Shown in pieces: positions 17,704 through 25,842 of a stretch of 64,000 bases of DNA. The stretch comes from Thermithiobacillus tepidarius DSM 3134. GTDB taxonomy: Bacteria > Pseudomonadota > Gammaproteobacteria > Acidithiobacillales > Thermithiobacillaceae. The DNA is taken from NCBI RefSeq assembly GCF_000423825.1, contig NZ_AUIS01000008.1, positions 1 to 64,000 of the forward strand, given 5' to 3'. Both the position numbers and the translations under genes were made by a program. The notes under the pieces are model-generated. The model did no database searches and was not told the origin of the DNA. It was given only the letters and a program-made list of their open reading frames with translations. Position 1 is the stretch's first letter. Every line of letters starts with the position of its first letter.

Positions 17704-19766
17704 GGGATCTCCTCCTTGGCTTGGATGCTGGACAGGGCCCGGCGCTTCTCGGCGAGCAGGGCCTCGTCGCAGCGGGGGCAGAAGGGGTGCTCGCCGCTCA
17801 GGTAGCCGTGTTTCGGGCAGATGGAAAAGGTCGGCGTCACCGTGATGTAGGGCTGGCCGAAGCGCTCCAGGGCCCGGCGCACCAGGGTCTTGCAGGCCTG
17901 GGCGCTGGAGATGCGCTCGCTCATGTAAAGGTGCAGCACCGTGCCGCCGGTGTACTTGCGCTGCAGCGGCTCCTGCCGCTCCAGGGCCTCGAAGGGATCG
18001 TCGGTGAAGCCCACCGGCAGTTGCGAGGAATTGGTGTAGTAAGGCGTGTCCGCGGTGCCCGCCTGCCGGATGTCCGGAAAACGCTTGCGGTCCTCCTTGG
18101 CGAAGCGGTAGGTGGTGCCCTCGGCCGGCGTGGCCTCCAGGTTGTACATGTGGCCGGTCTCTTCCTGGAAAGCCAGCATCCGGGCCCGCACGTGATCGAG
18201 CAGGCGCAGGGCGAAGGCACGTCCCCCGGGCGTTGTGATGTCCTCGGCGTCGTCCGTGAAGTTGCGGATCATTTCGTTGATGCCGTTCACGCCGATGGTG
18301 GAGAAATGATTGCGCAGGGTGCCGAGATAGCGCTTGGTGTAGGGAAAGAGGCCGGCGTCCATGTGGCGCTGGATCACCTTGCGCTTGATCTCCAGGCTGT
18401 CGCGGGCGATCTCCAGCAGCCGGTCCAGGCGCCGATACAGCCCCGCCTCGTCGCCCTTGTGCAGGTAGCCCAGGCGCGCGCAGTTGACCGTGACCACGCC
18501 CACCGAGCCGGTCTGCTCGGCGGAGCCGAAGAGGCCGTTACCGCGCTTCAGCAGCTCGCGCAGGTCGAGCTGCAGGCGGCAGCACATGGAGCGGATCATG
18601 TTCGGCTGCAGGTCGGAGTTGATGAAATTCTGGAAATAGGGCAGCCCGTACTTGGCCGTCATGGCGAAGAGGCGCTCGGCATTCTCGCTGTCCCAGGGGA
18701 AATCGCGGGTCATGTTGTAGGTGGGGATGGGGAAGGTGAAGACCCGGCCCTTGGCGTCGCCCGCGGTCATCACCTCGATGTAGGCGCGGTTGATCATGTC
18801 CATCTCGGTCTGCAGCTCGCCGTAGGTGAACGGCATCTCCTCGCCGCCGATCAGCGGCACCTGCTCGCGCAGATCCTCCGGGCAGGTCCAGTCGAAGGTG
18901 AGATTGGTGAAGGGGGTCTGGGTGCCCCAGCGCGACGGCACGTTGAGGTTGTAGATGAGCTCCTGGATGTACTGCCGCACCTCGGCATAGGAGAGGCCGT
19001 CCTTGCGGATGAAGGGCGCCATGTAGGTATCGAAGGAGCTGAAGGCCTGCGCGCCGGCCCATTCGTTCTGCAGGGTGCCGAGGAAATTGACGATCTGGCC
19101 GACCGCGCTCGACATGTGCCGCGGCGGGCCGGCCTCGACCTTGCCGGGCACGCCGTTGAGTCCCTCGTTGAGCAGAGTGCGCAGCGACCAGCCGGCGCAG
19201 TAGCCGGCCAGCATGTCCAGATCGTGGACGTGCAGGTCGCCGTCCCGATGCGCTTCCCCCACCGCCGGCGGATAGACGTGGTTCAGCCAATAATTGGCCA
19301 CCACCTTGCCGGACACGTTCAGGATCAGGCCGCCCAGGGAGTAGCCCTGGTTGGCGTTGGCATTGACCCGCCAGTCGGCGCGCTCCAGGTACTCGTTGAC
19401 CGAGCTCGCCACGTCCACCAGGGTCTGGCGGTCCCGGCGCAGCTTGGCGTGGCTTTCGCGGTAGATGATGTAGGCGCGCGCGGTGCGAAAGTGGTCGGCG
19501 GCGATCAGCACCTGCTCCACCACGTCCTGGATGCGCTCGATCGCGGGCGGCTCCTGGCGGTGCTGATGGCTCAACACCTTGAGCACCTGTTCGGCAAGGC
19601 GGGCGGCCGCGGCCGCGTCGAACTCACCGGTGGCCGCCCCGGCGCGGCGGATGGCGGCGCGGATCTTGCCGGCGTCGAAGGGCGCGAGGCTGCCGTCGCG
19701 CTTGCGCACCTGCCGAAAGGGAAATGCGGGATCCGATGCCGTACCCGTCTGCGCGTCCGCCGTCAT
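17700..19766 (-). CDS. nrdD: NrdD, anaerobic ribonucleoside-triphosphate reductase large fragment
   Basis: This 688-residue class III reductase has an N-terminal ATP-cone (VRKRDGSLAPFDAGKIRAAI), a ten-stranded barrel core and a C-terminal zinc region (TFSICPKHGYLSGEHPFCPRC). It makes deoxynucleotides without oxygen. The glycyl-radical tail is absent and appears in the next gene. The ATG at 19766 has AGGAGGAG upstream and is preferred over one at 19799. An FNR-type box lies about 90 bp upstream, fitting anaerobic expression. Confidence 0.93.
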   Translation of the reverse strand: MTADAQTGTASDPAFPFRQVRKRDGSLAPFDAGKIRAAIRRAGAATGEFDAAAAARLAEQVLKVLSHQHRQEPPAIERIQDVVEQVLIAADHFRTARAYIIYRESHAKLRRDRQTLVDVASSVNEYLERADWRVNANANQGYSLGGLILNVSGKVVANYWLNHVYPPAVGEAHRDGDLHVHDLDMLAGYCAGWSLRTLLNEGLNGVPGKVEAGPPRHMSSAVGQIVNFLGTLQNEWAGAQAFSSFDTYMAPFIRKDGLSYAEVRQYIQELIYNLNVPSRWGTQTPFTNLTFDWTCPEDLREQVPLIGGEEMPFTYGELQTEMDMINRAYIEVMTAGDAKGRVFTFPIPTYNMTRDFPWDSENAERLFAMTAKYGLPYFQNFINSDLQPNMIRSMCCRLQLDLRELLKRGNGLFGSAEQTGSVGVVTVNCARLGYLHKGDEAGLYRRLDRLLEIARDSLEIKRKVIQRHMDAGLFPYTKRYLGTLRNHFSTIGVNGINEMIRNFTDDAEDITTPGGRAFALRLLDHVRARMLAFQEETGHMYNLEATPAEGTTYRFAKEDRKRFPDIRQAGTADTPYYTNSSQLPVGFTDDPFEALERQEPLQRKYTGGTVLHLYMSERISSAQACKTLVRRALERFGQPYITVTPTFSICPKHGYLSGEHPFCPRCDEALLAEKRRALSSIQAKEEIP

Positions 19767-19852
19767 GCCCTGCTCCTCCTGGCCCACCGTCCCAAACACT
19801 ACATATTGTAGCCGTTGAGACAGGATGCTACCCGGGCTTGTGCCGGACTTTC

Positions 19853-19866
19853 CTTGACTTATGTCA
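19853..19866. promoter_or_regulatory. FNR/DNR-type box between nrdD and a radical SAM gene
   Basis: TTGACTTATGTCAA is centred 94 bp upstream of nrdD (minus) and 72 bp upstream of the radical SAM gene at 19932 (plus). It could serve both divergent transcripts. Confidence 0.75.
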
Positions 19867-19931
19867 AAGCACGGCGCAAAAAAAATGGAATACTAGGCTG
19901 ACCAACGACCGTCATTGCCAAGGCAAGTCCC

Positions 19932-20564
19932 ATGTCCAGGCGCACCGGCTCCGTGATCCGATTGAAGCGCAGCGTCATCGCCTACCCCCAGGGCGACCGG
20001 CTCTATCTGAACGTTACCAATACCTGCAGTCTGCGCTGCAGCTTCTGCCCGAAAACGGGCGGCGACTGGCGCATCGGCGGCCGCCATCTGCGGCTGCAGC
20101 ATGAGCCGACGCTGGAGGAGATCGTGGCCGCGGTGGGTGATCCGGGGGCTTACCGGGAGGTGGTGTTTGCCGGACTGGGCGAGCCGACCATGCGGCTCTA
20201 CACGGTGCTGGAGGCGGGGAAGGAAATCCGCCGGCTGGGCGGGCGCGTGCGGCTGGATACGGACGGCTTGGCCAACCTGCGCCACGACCGCGACATCACG
20301 GCGGATCTGGAAGGCCACATCGATGCCCTGTCGGTCTCGCTCAACGCCCAGGACGACAGCACCTACAATCGCTACTGCCGACCCCGGCACGCCCACAGCC
20401 GCGGGGCGGTGCTGGATTTCGCGGACCGGGCCTGCGACTTCGTGCCCGAAGTCACGCTGACCGCCATCGCGGGCCTGCCGGGGGTGGATCTCGCCGCCTG
20501 CGAAGGCATCGCGGCGACCATGGGCGCGGATTTCCGCCAGCGCACGCTCGGCGTCATCGACTGA
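19932..20564 (+). CDS. TatD-linked radical SAM protein
   Basis: This 210-residue radical SAM protein has cluster motif C32-S-L-R-C36-S-F-C39 after LYLNVTNT, and GLGEPTMRL in place of the usual GGE motif. The short length and the LNAQDDSTYNRYCRP segment match the radical SAM family usually found beside TatD nucleases. No tatD is next to it here. Its substrate is unknown. An FNR-type box shared with nrdD lies 66 bp upstream, which suggests anaerobic use. Confidence 0.8.
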   Translation: MSRRTGSVIRLKRSVIAYPQGDRLYLNVTNTCSLRCSFCPKTGGDWRIGGRHLRLQHEPTLEEIVAAVGDPGAYREVVFAGLGEPTMRLYTVLEAGKEIRRLGGRVRLDTDGLANLRHDRDITADLEGHIDALSVSLNAQDDSTYNRYCRPRHAHSRGAVLDFADRACDFVPEVTLTAIAGLPGVDLAACEGIAATMGADFRQRTLGVID

Positions 20565-20583
20565 CGCGAGCCGGCGGCCGGCT

Positions 20584-21342
20584 TCAGGCGGGGACGCTCT
20601 CCCGGCCGACCGCCTCGGCGCAGCCGGCCAGCTTCTTCAGCCGCGCCATGTCGCGGATCTCCAGCAGGCGCCGCTCGACCGTGATCAGGCCGTCTTTCTG
20701 CAGCTTGGAAAAGGTGCGGCTGACGGTCTCCAGCTTCATGCCCAGATAATTGCCGATTTCCTCGCGGGACATGCTGAGGTGCAGCGCGCTGGGGGAAAAG
20801 CCCCGGCGCTGCAGGCGCTCGGACAGATCCAGCAGGAACGCGGCCAGGCGCTCCTCGGCCTGCATGGAACCCAGCACCGTCATGGCGTTCCAGTCCTGCA
20901 GGATCTCGGCGCTCAGGAAGCGGTAAATCTGCCGCTGCAGCGCCGGCACCTGCTGGGCCAGTTCCTCCAGGCGCGCGAAGGGCACCTCGCAGACATGGCT
21001 GTCTTCCAAGGCCATCGCATTGACGGCGTACACGCCGGTGCTGATGGCGCCCAGGCCGAAGAGCTCGCCGGGCAGATGGAAGCCCAGCACCTGCTCCTTG
21101 CCGTCGGCGCTGAGCCGATACAGCTTGAAGACGCCGGAGCGGATGGCATAAAGGGAACGGAAGGGCTCGCCAGCCCGGTAGACGTGCTGGCCCGCCTGGA
21201 CGCGCTGGCGCAGATTCAGGATGGCATCCAGTTTGTCGAGGTCGGCGGGCGACAGGCCCACGGGCAGACAGAGCTGGCGCAGGTTGCAGCTGGAGCAGGC
21301 AACCTTGAGCTTGGCCTCGGTGGATCGGCGGGGGTTCGTCAT
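20584..21342 (-). CDS. fnr: FNR, oxygen-sensing transcription regulator
   Basis: This 252-residue Crp/Fnr protein has the FNR cluster ligands C16, C19 and C25 (CSSCNLRQLC) plus C118 (DSHVCEVP). The recognition helix MKLETVSRTFSKLQ contains the E-x-x-S-R pattern for TTGAT half-sites. The 4Fe-4S form is active without oxygen and is destroyed by O2. The ATG at 21342 opens the MTNPRR segment just before the cluster; an ATG 22 codons upstream is less likely. It is the most probable reader of the FNR-type boxes across this window. Confidence 0.95.
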   Translation of the reverse strand: MTNPRRSTEAKLKVACSSCNLRQLCLPVGLSPADLDKLDAILNLRQRVQAGQHVYRAGEPFRSLYAIRSGVFKLYRLSADGKEQVLGFHLPGELFGLGAISTGVYAVNAMALEDSHVCEVPFARLEELAQQVPALQRQIYRFLSAEILQDWNAMTVLGSMQAEERLAAFLLDLSERLQRRGFSPSALHLSMSREEIGNYLGMKLETVSRTFSKLQKDGLITVERRLLEIRDMARLKKLAGCAEAVGRESVPA

Positions 21343-21496
21343 GGGGGATCCTTTGCTAGCTGCTGCAAGCTCGAGGCGGCTCTCCGGGTGCCGGAAGGGC
21401 ACTGCCACTCTTGCAAGATAGCCAAGCCGTCCCCGCTATGCAAGTACCCGCGCAAGGGGCCGCACGCAGGGGCGCAGAGCCGAAAAGCCGCCGTCT

Positions 21497-21510
21497 TTGA
21501 CATGGGTCAA
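21497..21510. promoter_or_regulatory. FNR/DNR-type box upstream of the moaA unit
   Basis: TTGACATGGGTCAA lies 103 bp upstream of the small frameshifted gene at 21613 that precedes moaA. It is also within the spacer upstream of fnr (start 21342), so autoregulation is possible. Confidence 0.75.
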
Positions 21511-21612
21511 GGATTTTCCAGGGTTCCTTGCTTAGAGTGGCATTGGGAGGATAAGTGCCTGCCGCGATCCGCCGGGTCCGGGCTTCCCTTCCACGGGCTC
21601 AAGGAGACCGCC

Positions 21613-21910
21613 ATGCCAGCAGAGCTGTCGAAGGGGCTGCGTCGGGGATGATCATTTCCCCTCCGTGCTGCGGCATACCGAGGCGCGCTCCATCACTTTG
21701 CAACTGATGCGCCTGCTGATTTACCCCACGGTGCGCAAACCCATCGAGGCGGGCGAGCTTTTCCTGCACGGCTGGCACTACATCCTCGAGGAATACGCGG
21801 TGAAGAGCCTGGATCCCGACAGCGGTCGCTTCCCGCTCCAAGAGCCCACGCCCCCGGCACTGGTGGCGTGGGGCGATGACCTGACGGAGGCCGGAGCTTG
21901 CCATGGATAA
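21613..21910 (+). pseudogene. Small unrecognised gene upstream of moaA, frame interrupted
   Basis: AAGGAG at 21601 is followed 6 nt later by ATG at 21613, but this frame stops after 12 codons (MPAELSKGLRRG). Skipping one G of the run at 21644-21647 joins it to an open frame reading DDHFPSVLRHTEARSITLQL and continuing to 21910. The joined protein would be about 98 residues and its stop overlaps the moaA start. I do not recognise the family. The interruption may be a real mutation, a programmed or variable frame, or a sequencing error in the G-run. A GTG at 21665 could start a shorter product. Confidence 0.55.
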
Positions 21911-22892
21911 GAACATACGCACCCTGAGTGACCGGGCCGGCCGGCGCATCGACTACCTGCGCCTGTCGGTCACCGACCGCTGCGATCTGCGCTGCAGCTA
22001 CTGCCTGCCCAAGGGCTTCAAGGGCTTCGAGGAGCCGGCGCAGTGGCTGTCCTTCGCCGAAATCGAGCGCCTGGCCGGCCTCTTCGCCCGCCTCGGAGTC
22101 AGCCGGGTGCGGCTGACCGGCGGCGAGCCGCTGCTGCGGCGCGACCTGGCCGAGCTGGCCGGCCGGCTCACCGCCATCCCCGACATCGCGGACCTCTCCC
22201 TGTCCACCAACGGCACGCAGCTGGCCCGGCACGCGCCGGCGCTGGCGCGGGCCGGGGTCGGCCGCATCAACGTCAGCCTGGACTCGCTGCGGCGGGAGCG
22301 GCTGGCGCGGATCACCGGGCGCGACTGCCTGGACGAGGTGCTGGCCGGCCTGGCGGCGGCGCAGGCGGCCGGCCTGCGCCCGATCAAGATCAACATGGTG
22401 GTGATGGGCGGCGTCAACGATGACGAGATCGACGACATGGTCGCCTTCTGCCTGGACCGGGGCTTCGTCCTGCGCCTGATCGAGACCATGCCCGTCGGCG
22501 AGACCGGCCGGCAGGCGGGCTACCTGGATCTGCAGCCGGTCCGGCGCCGGCTGCAGGCGCGCTTCGACCTGGTCGACAGCGTCGAGCCGGGCGGCGGGCC
22601 GGCGCGCTATCTGCGCAGCCGCGACGGCGCCTTCGCCCTCGGCTTCATCACGCCCATCTCCCAGCACTTCTGCGAGACCTGCAACCGCCTGCGCATCGGC
22701 GTGGACGGCGCGCTGCACACCTGCCTCGGAGAGGAAGGTAGCGTCGCCCTGGGTCCGCTGCTGCGCGGGCAGGCGCCCGACGCGGTCCTGGAAGCCGCCA
22801 TCCGCGCCGCGCTGGAGCTGAAGCCGCTGCGCCACGAGTTCCGCGAGCAGCCGCACAAGGTGCTGCGCTTCATGGCAATGACCGGCGGCTGA
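21903..22892 (+). CDS. moaA: MoaA, GTP 3',8-cyclase
   Basis: This 329-residue radical SAM enzyme makes the first molybdenum cofactor intermediate from GTP. The N-terminal cluster motif is C27-D-L-R-C31-S-Y-C34, with LTGGEPLLR, and the second cluster is in HFCETCNRLR and HTCLG. The C-terminus ends in the expected GG. It overlaps the small gene upstream by 8 nt. Both nitrate reductases in this window need the cofactor, which explains an FNR-linked moaA copy here. Confidence 0.96.
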   Translation: MDKNIRTLSDRAGRRIDYLRLSVTDRCDLRCSYCLPKGFKGFEEPAQWLSFAEIERLAGLFARLGVSRVRLTGGEPLLRRDLAELAGRLTAIPDIADLSLSTNGTQLARHAPALARAGVGRINVSLDSLRRERLARITGRDCLDEVLAGLAAAQAAGLRPIKINMVVMGGVNDDEIDDMVAFCLDRGFVLRLIETMPVGETGRQAGYLDLQPVRRRLQARFDLVDSVEPGGGPARYLRSRDGAFALGFITPISQHFCETCNRLRIGVDGALHTCLGEEGSVALGPLLRGQAPDAVLEAAIRAALELKPLRHEFREQPHKVLRFMAMTGG

Positions 22893-22898
22893 GGCGCC

Positions 22899-23363
22899 TC
22901 AGCCGTCCACCCGCGCCATAATCGGCTGCAGCAACCGCTCGACCCAGGCGGGCGGCTCCAGCGCGTCCAGGGTGTTCTTGACCAGCAAACCCAGCTCCGT
23001 GTCGCCCTCCATGAGCAGCCGGCGGCTGAAAAAGAGCGTGTCAGGATCCTCCCGGCGCAGGGCCAGCAGCAGAAAATCATAGGCGCTGGCGCTGATGGCC
23101 AGGTCCGCCGGGCCGGGCCGGCAGGCGTGGAAGCCGCCGCCGCCCACGCCCACGAAGAAGCTCAGCCCGGCGTCGGCGACCCGGATGCGCAAGCGTTTGC
23201 CGCGCAGGGCTTGCAGCAGCTCCGCCCCGAGCCGGCGGCCGAGGGCCTGGTTCAGGGCGGCCGCGAACAGCAGCGAGTGGGGGTAGGCCGGCAAGCGGGC
23301 CAGCAGTCTAGTCATGCCCTTCGGCAAGGTGAGCCGGCTGGCCGGCGGTGTCGTTTCCCTCAT
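22899..23363 (-). CDS. ubiT: UbiT, SCP2-domain protein of anaerobic ubiquinone synthesis
   Basis: This 154-residue protein has an SCP2-like lipid-binding fold (LRIRVADAGLSFFVGVG, PADLAISASAYDFLLLALRREDPDTLFFSRRLLMEGDTELGL). The last stretch is characteristic of YhbT/UbiT. UbiT acts with UbiU and UbiV in oxygen-independent ubiquinone synthesis. The ATG at 23363 has GGAGGAG 6 nt upstream, so it is preferred over a start at 23315, although it overlaps the previous gene by 56 nt. It is the last gene of the ubiUV operon and converges on moaA. Confidence 0.88.
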   Translation of the reverse strand: MRETTPPASRLTLPKGMTRLLARLPAYPHSLLFAAALNQALGRRLGAELLQALRGKRLRIRVADAGLSFFVGVGGGGFHACRPGPADLAISASAYDFLLLALRREDPDTLFFSRRLLMEGDTELGLLVKNTLDALEPPAWVERLLQPIMARVDG

Positions 23364-24942
23364 GCTTCACTCCTCCCGATTGCGTCCTGTCCGTGCCGGG
23401 CACGCCCTGCATCACCCGCCGCAGCAGCGCCACCTCCAGCCGCGCCTGCGCCTGAAAGGTGCCGGCGTAGGCCTGCTCCTCCTGCTGCAGCTCGTAGCAG
23501 TTGGAGCCGCTGATGTCCATGAGCAGCGCCGGCATGCCCGCCTCGCGGAAGGCCCGGTGGCGCTTGATGAAGAAGTTGCTGCAGCACATGCCCACATAGG
23601 CCTGCACGCCCTGGGCCCGCATGCGCGCCAGGGTGGCGACCAGGTGCTCGTAATTGTTGATGGAGGTCACCGGCATGCCGCGCTCGCGGGCCAGGCGGTA
23701 GGCCTCCCCCACCTCGCACTTGCCGCATTCGGTGCAGCCATCCAGATGGCGCCACTTGCACCAGGCCGGCTTGGCGCAGTAGGGCACCAGCATCGCCTGC
23801 GCGCGCTCGAGCACGGCGTCGGCAGTCCCGGCGTGCAGCATCAGCGCGTTGGCCTCGGCGACACTCAAGCCCAGGCGCTGGCGCAGGGCGAACTTGTCCA
23901 AGGCGAGCTGCAGCACCCGCTGCAGGTCTGCGGCATCGCAACCCAGCAGATCGGCCCGCTGCCTTTGCAGCACGTGCGCCACGCAGGCGCCGGCCAGCGG
24001 CACGGGCAGATCCGCCATGGCCGCCTGCAGGGTCTCCAGCAGGGTCGCGGGCCGCAGGTGCAGGTCGGCGGCGAATTCCGCCCAGCGGATGCGTTTGCCT
24101 TCGGCATCCAGGGTGACGCGGGCGCGCAGCACGCCGCCCGCCGTCCGCCACAGGGCTTCCAGCGCCTCGCCGCGCGGCTCGCTCCAGTCGATGCGCCGCG
24201 CCTCGGCCGCCTCCTGCGCCGGCGTCGGACGCAAGCCGGCGCACAAGTGCGCGTCGGCCGGCTGAAAGCGCAGACCCAGCTCGGCGCCCAGGCCGGCCAG
24301 CAAGGACTCCTGCAGCACCGCCGGCGCCGGGCTGCGCCCCAGGCATTGGCCGAGGGTGATCAGCCGTTCGCGCGCGCCGGCCAGCCCCGAGGGAGACAGC
24401 TTCTCGGTGGGCACGCGCAAGGCCTGGAGCATGCAGCGCACGTCCGCCTCCAGCAGCAGGAATGCCTGAAACAGCAGCGACTCGCCCTCGCCGGTCAGGA
24501 AAGCCGAGGCCAGCTTGCGCCCGCCCACTTCCAGGTCGTTGGGCGCCTTGAAGGCGGCCGCCAGGCCCAAGCGCCGCAGCCCACGGGCCAGGCCCCGGCA
24601 GAAGGCCTGCAGCATCGTGCCCATATCCCCGCCGTGCCAAGCCGGCGGGCGCGGGATGATCAGGCTGAGCGCCAGTTGCCCGGCATCCTGGTAAAGGGCA
24701 CCGCCGCCGCTGGGACGGCGCAGCACCTCGATGCCCTGACGCCGGCAGTAATCCAGGCGCAGCTCGCGGTCCAGGGCCTGATGGCGGCCCACGCTGGCGC
24801 TGGGCTGGTAACGGTGGAAACGCAGCAGGTTCGAGCAGTTGCCGAGGGCGTGCTCATGCAGCCACTGGCGGTCGAGAGCCAGGTTCTCGCTGCCGGCCCG
24901 CAGGCCGCTGTCCCAGACCCGGACCGGGATGCCGGCGCTCAT
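23308..24942 (-). CDS. Lipoate-protein ligase-like / DUF116 fusion
   Basis: This 544-residue two-part protein has an N-terminal half that is LplA/LipB-like: SNLLRFHRYQPSASVGRHQ, the signature RRPSGGGALYQD, NDLEVGGRKLAS and LQALRVPTEKLSPSGL. The C-terminal part (about 360-540) is DUF116-like, cysteine-rich: KPAWCKWRHLDGCTECGKC, VGMCCSNFFIKRH and DISGSNCYEL. The ATG overlaps the ubiV stop (ATGA). A lipoyl or octanoyl transfer role is likely for the first half; the DUF116 function is unknown. It sits inside the ubi operon, although lipoate has no known link to UbiTUV. A candidate acceptor protein lies at 57686. Confidence 0.78.
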   Translation of the reverse strand: MSAGIPVRVWDSGLRAGSENLALDRQWLHEHALGNCSNLLRFHRYQPSASVGRHQALDRELRLDYCRRQGIEVLRRPSGGGALYQDAGQLALSLIIPRPPAWHGGDMGTMLQAFCRGLARGLRRLGLAAAFKAPNDLEVGGRKLASAFLTGEGESLLFQAFLLLEADVRCMLQALRVPTEKLSPSGLAGARERLITLGQCLGRSPAPAVLQESLLAGLGAELGLRFQPADAHLCAGLRPTPAQEAAEARRIDWSEPRGEALEALWRTAGGVLRARVTLDAEGKRIRWAEFAADLHLRPATLLETLQAAMADLPVPLAGACVAHVLQRQRADLLGCDAADLQRVLQLALDKFALRQRLGLSVAEANALMLHAGTADAVLERAQAMLVPYCAKPAWCKWRHLDGCTECGKCEVGEAYRLARERGMPVTSINNYEHLVATLARMRAQGVQAYVGMCCSNFFIKRHRAFREAGMPALLMDISGSNCYELQQEEQAYAGTFQAQARLEVALLRRVMQGVPGTDRTQSGGVKHEGNDTAGQPAHLAEGHD

Positions 24943-25835
24943 CGTCCGCCCCCGTGGCCGGCCAGCACCAAGCCCGGCCCGCCGTGCCAGTAGCCGTCGC
25001 ACGGCACGTCGGGCATTAGCGCCGCCAGCGCCTGCGCCGCCGCGACCGGCGCCAGGCGGCCGTCCAGGGCCTCGCGGAAAAGCCGAATGACGTGCTCCGT
25101 GTGCCGGGACTGCGGGCTGAGCCGCAGCACGTCCACACCCAAATCGCGCAGCTCGTCCACCGCTGCGATGAGGTTGTACACCGCGGCGGATTGGGTCTGG
25201 GTGCCGTTGAGCACCAGGAAGCCCTGGCCCTCGCGGGTGTGCAGAGTCAGCCCGTCATCCGCCTCCAGGCAGCGGAAACGGCAATCATCCTTGCTCAGAT
25301 TGTGGTGGCGCGCGGTGAAGCAACGCGCCGAAAAGGCCAGCGGCAGGCGGCCGTAGGCGAAGACCTCCGTCTCCATGGCCGGGCGCTGCCGCTGCAGATG
25401 GCCCAGGGCCTCACGCCCCATTTCCACCGGCATCACCCAGCGGCGCGCCCCCAGCCCCGCCAGCCAGGCGAGGGTGGGCGGATTGTAGACGTTGAGATGG
25501 GGCCCGGCGACGAAAGGTCGGCCCGCCAGCAGGCGCAGCGCTCCCGTGTCGTTGGCCTCGACGGTGAAGCGCTCCTGATCGGCCAGCGCCCGCATGACCT
25601 TGAGGTCGGACTCGGACTCGATCAGGGCCTGGGTGCTCAGCACCACCGCCTTGCCGGCGGCGGCCAGCCGCTCCGCCAGCGCCAGCCAGTCGGGCAGGCG
25701 CAGCTCGTGGCGCCGGGAACAGACCACTTCACCGAGATAAACGATGTCCACGGGCGCGGCGGCAATCATCTCGTAGAAATCCAGGAGCCGCTGCCGCGGC
25801 CAGTAATACAGGACAGGACCCAGGGCCAGCTTCAT
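24939..25835 (-). CDS. ubiV: UbiV, U32-family protein of anaerobic ubiquinone synthesis
   Basis: This 298-residue U32-peptidase-family protein starts MKLALGPVLYYWPRQRLLDFY. Four conserved-type cysteines are visible: C39 (GEVVCSRR) and a C-terminal group in ARCFTARHHNLSKDDCRFRC. They hold a 4Fe-4S cluster in UbiV. With UbiU it performs the oxygen-independent hydroxylations. The ATG at 25835 lies 7 nt after the ubiU stop. Confidence 0.93.
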   Translation of the reverse strand: MKLALGPVLYYWPRQRLLDFYEMIAAAPVDIVYLGEVVCSRRHELRLPDWLALAERLAAAGKAVVLSTQALIESESDLKVMRALADQERFTVEANDTGALRLLAGRPFVAGPHLNVYNPPTLAWLAGLGARRWVMPVEMGREALGHLQRQRPAMETEVFAYGRLPLAFSARCFTARHHNLSKDDCRFRCLEADDGLTLHTREGQGFLVLNGTQTQSAAVYNLIAAVDELRDLGVDVLRLSPQSRHTEHVIRLFREALDGRLAPVAAAQALAALMPDVPCDGYWHGGPGLVLAGHGGGR

Positions 25836-25842
25836 GCGCACC

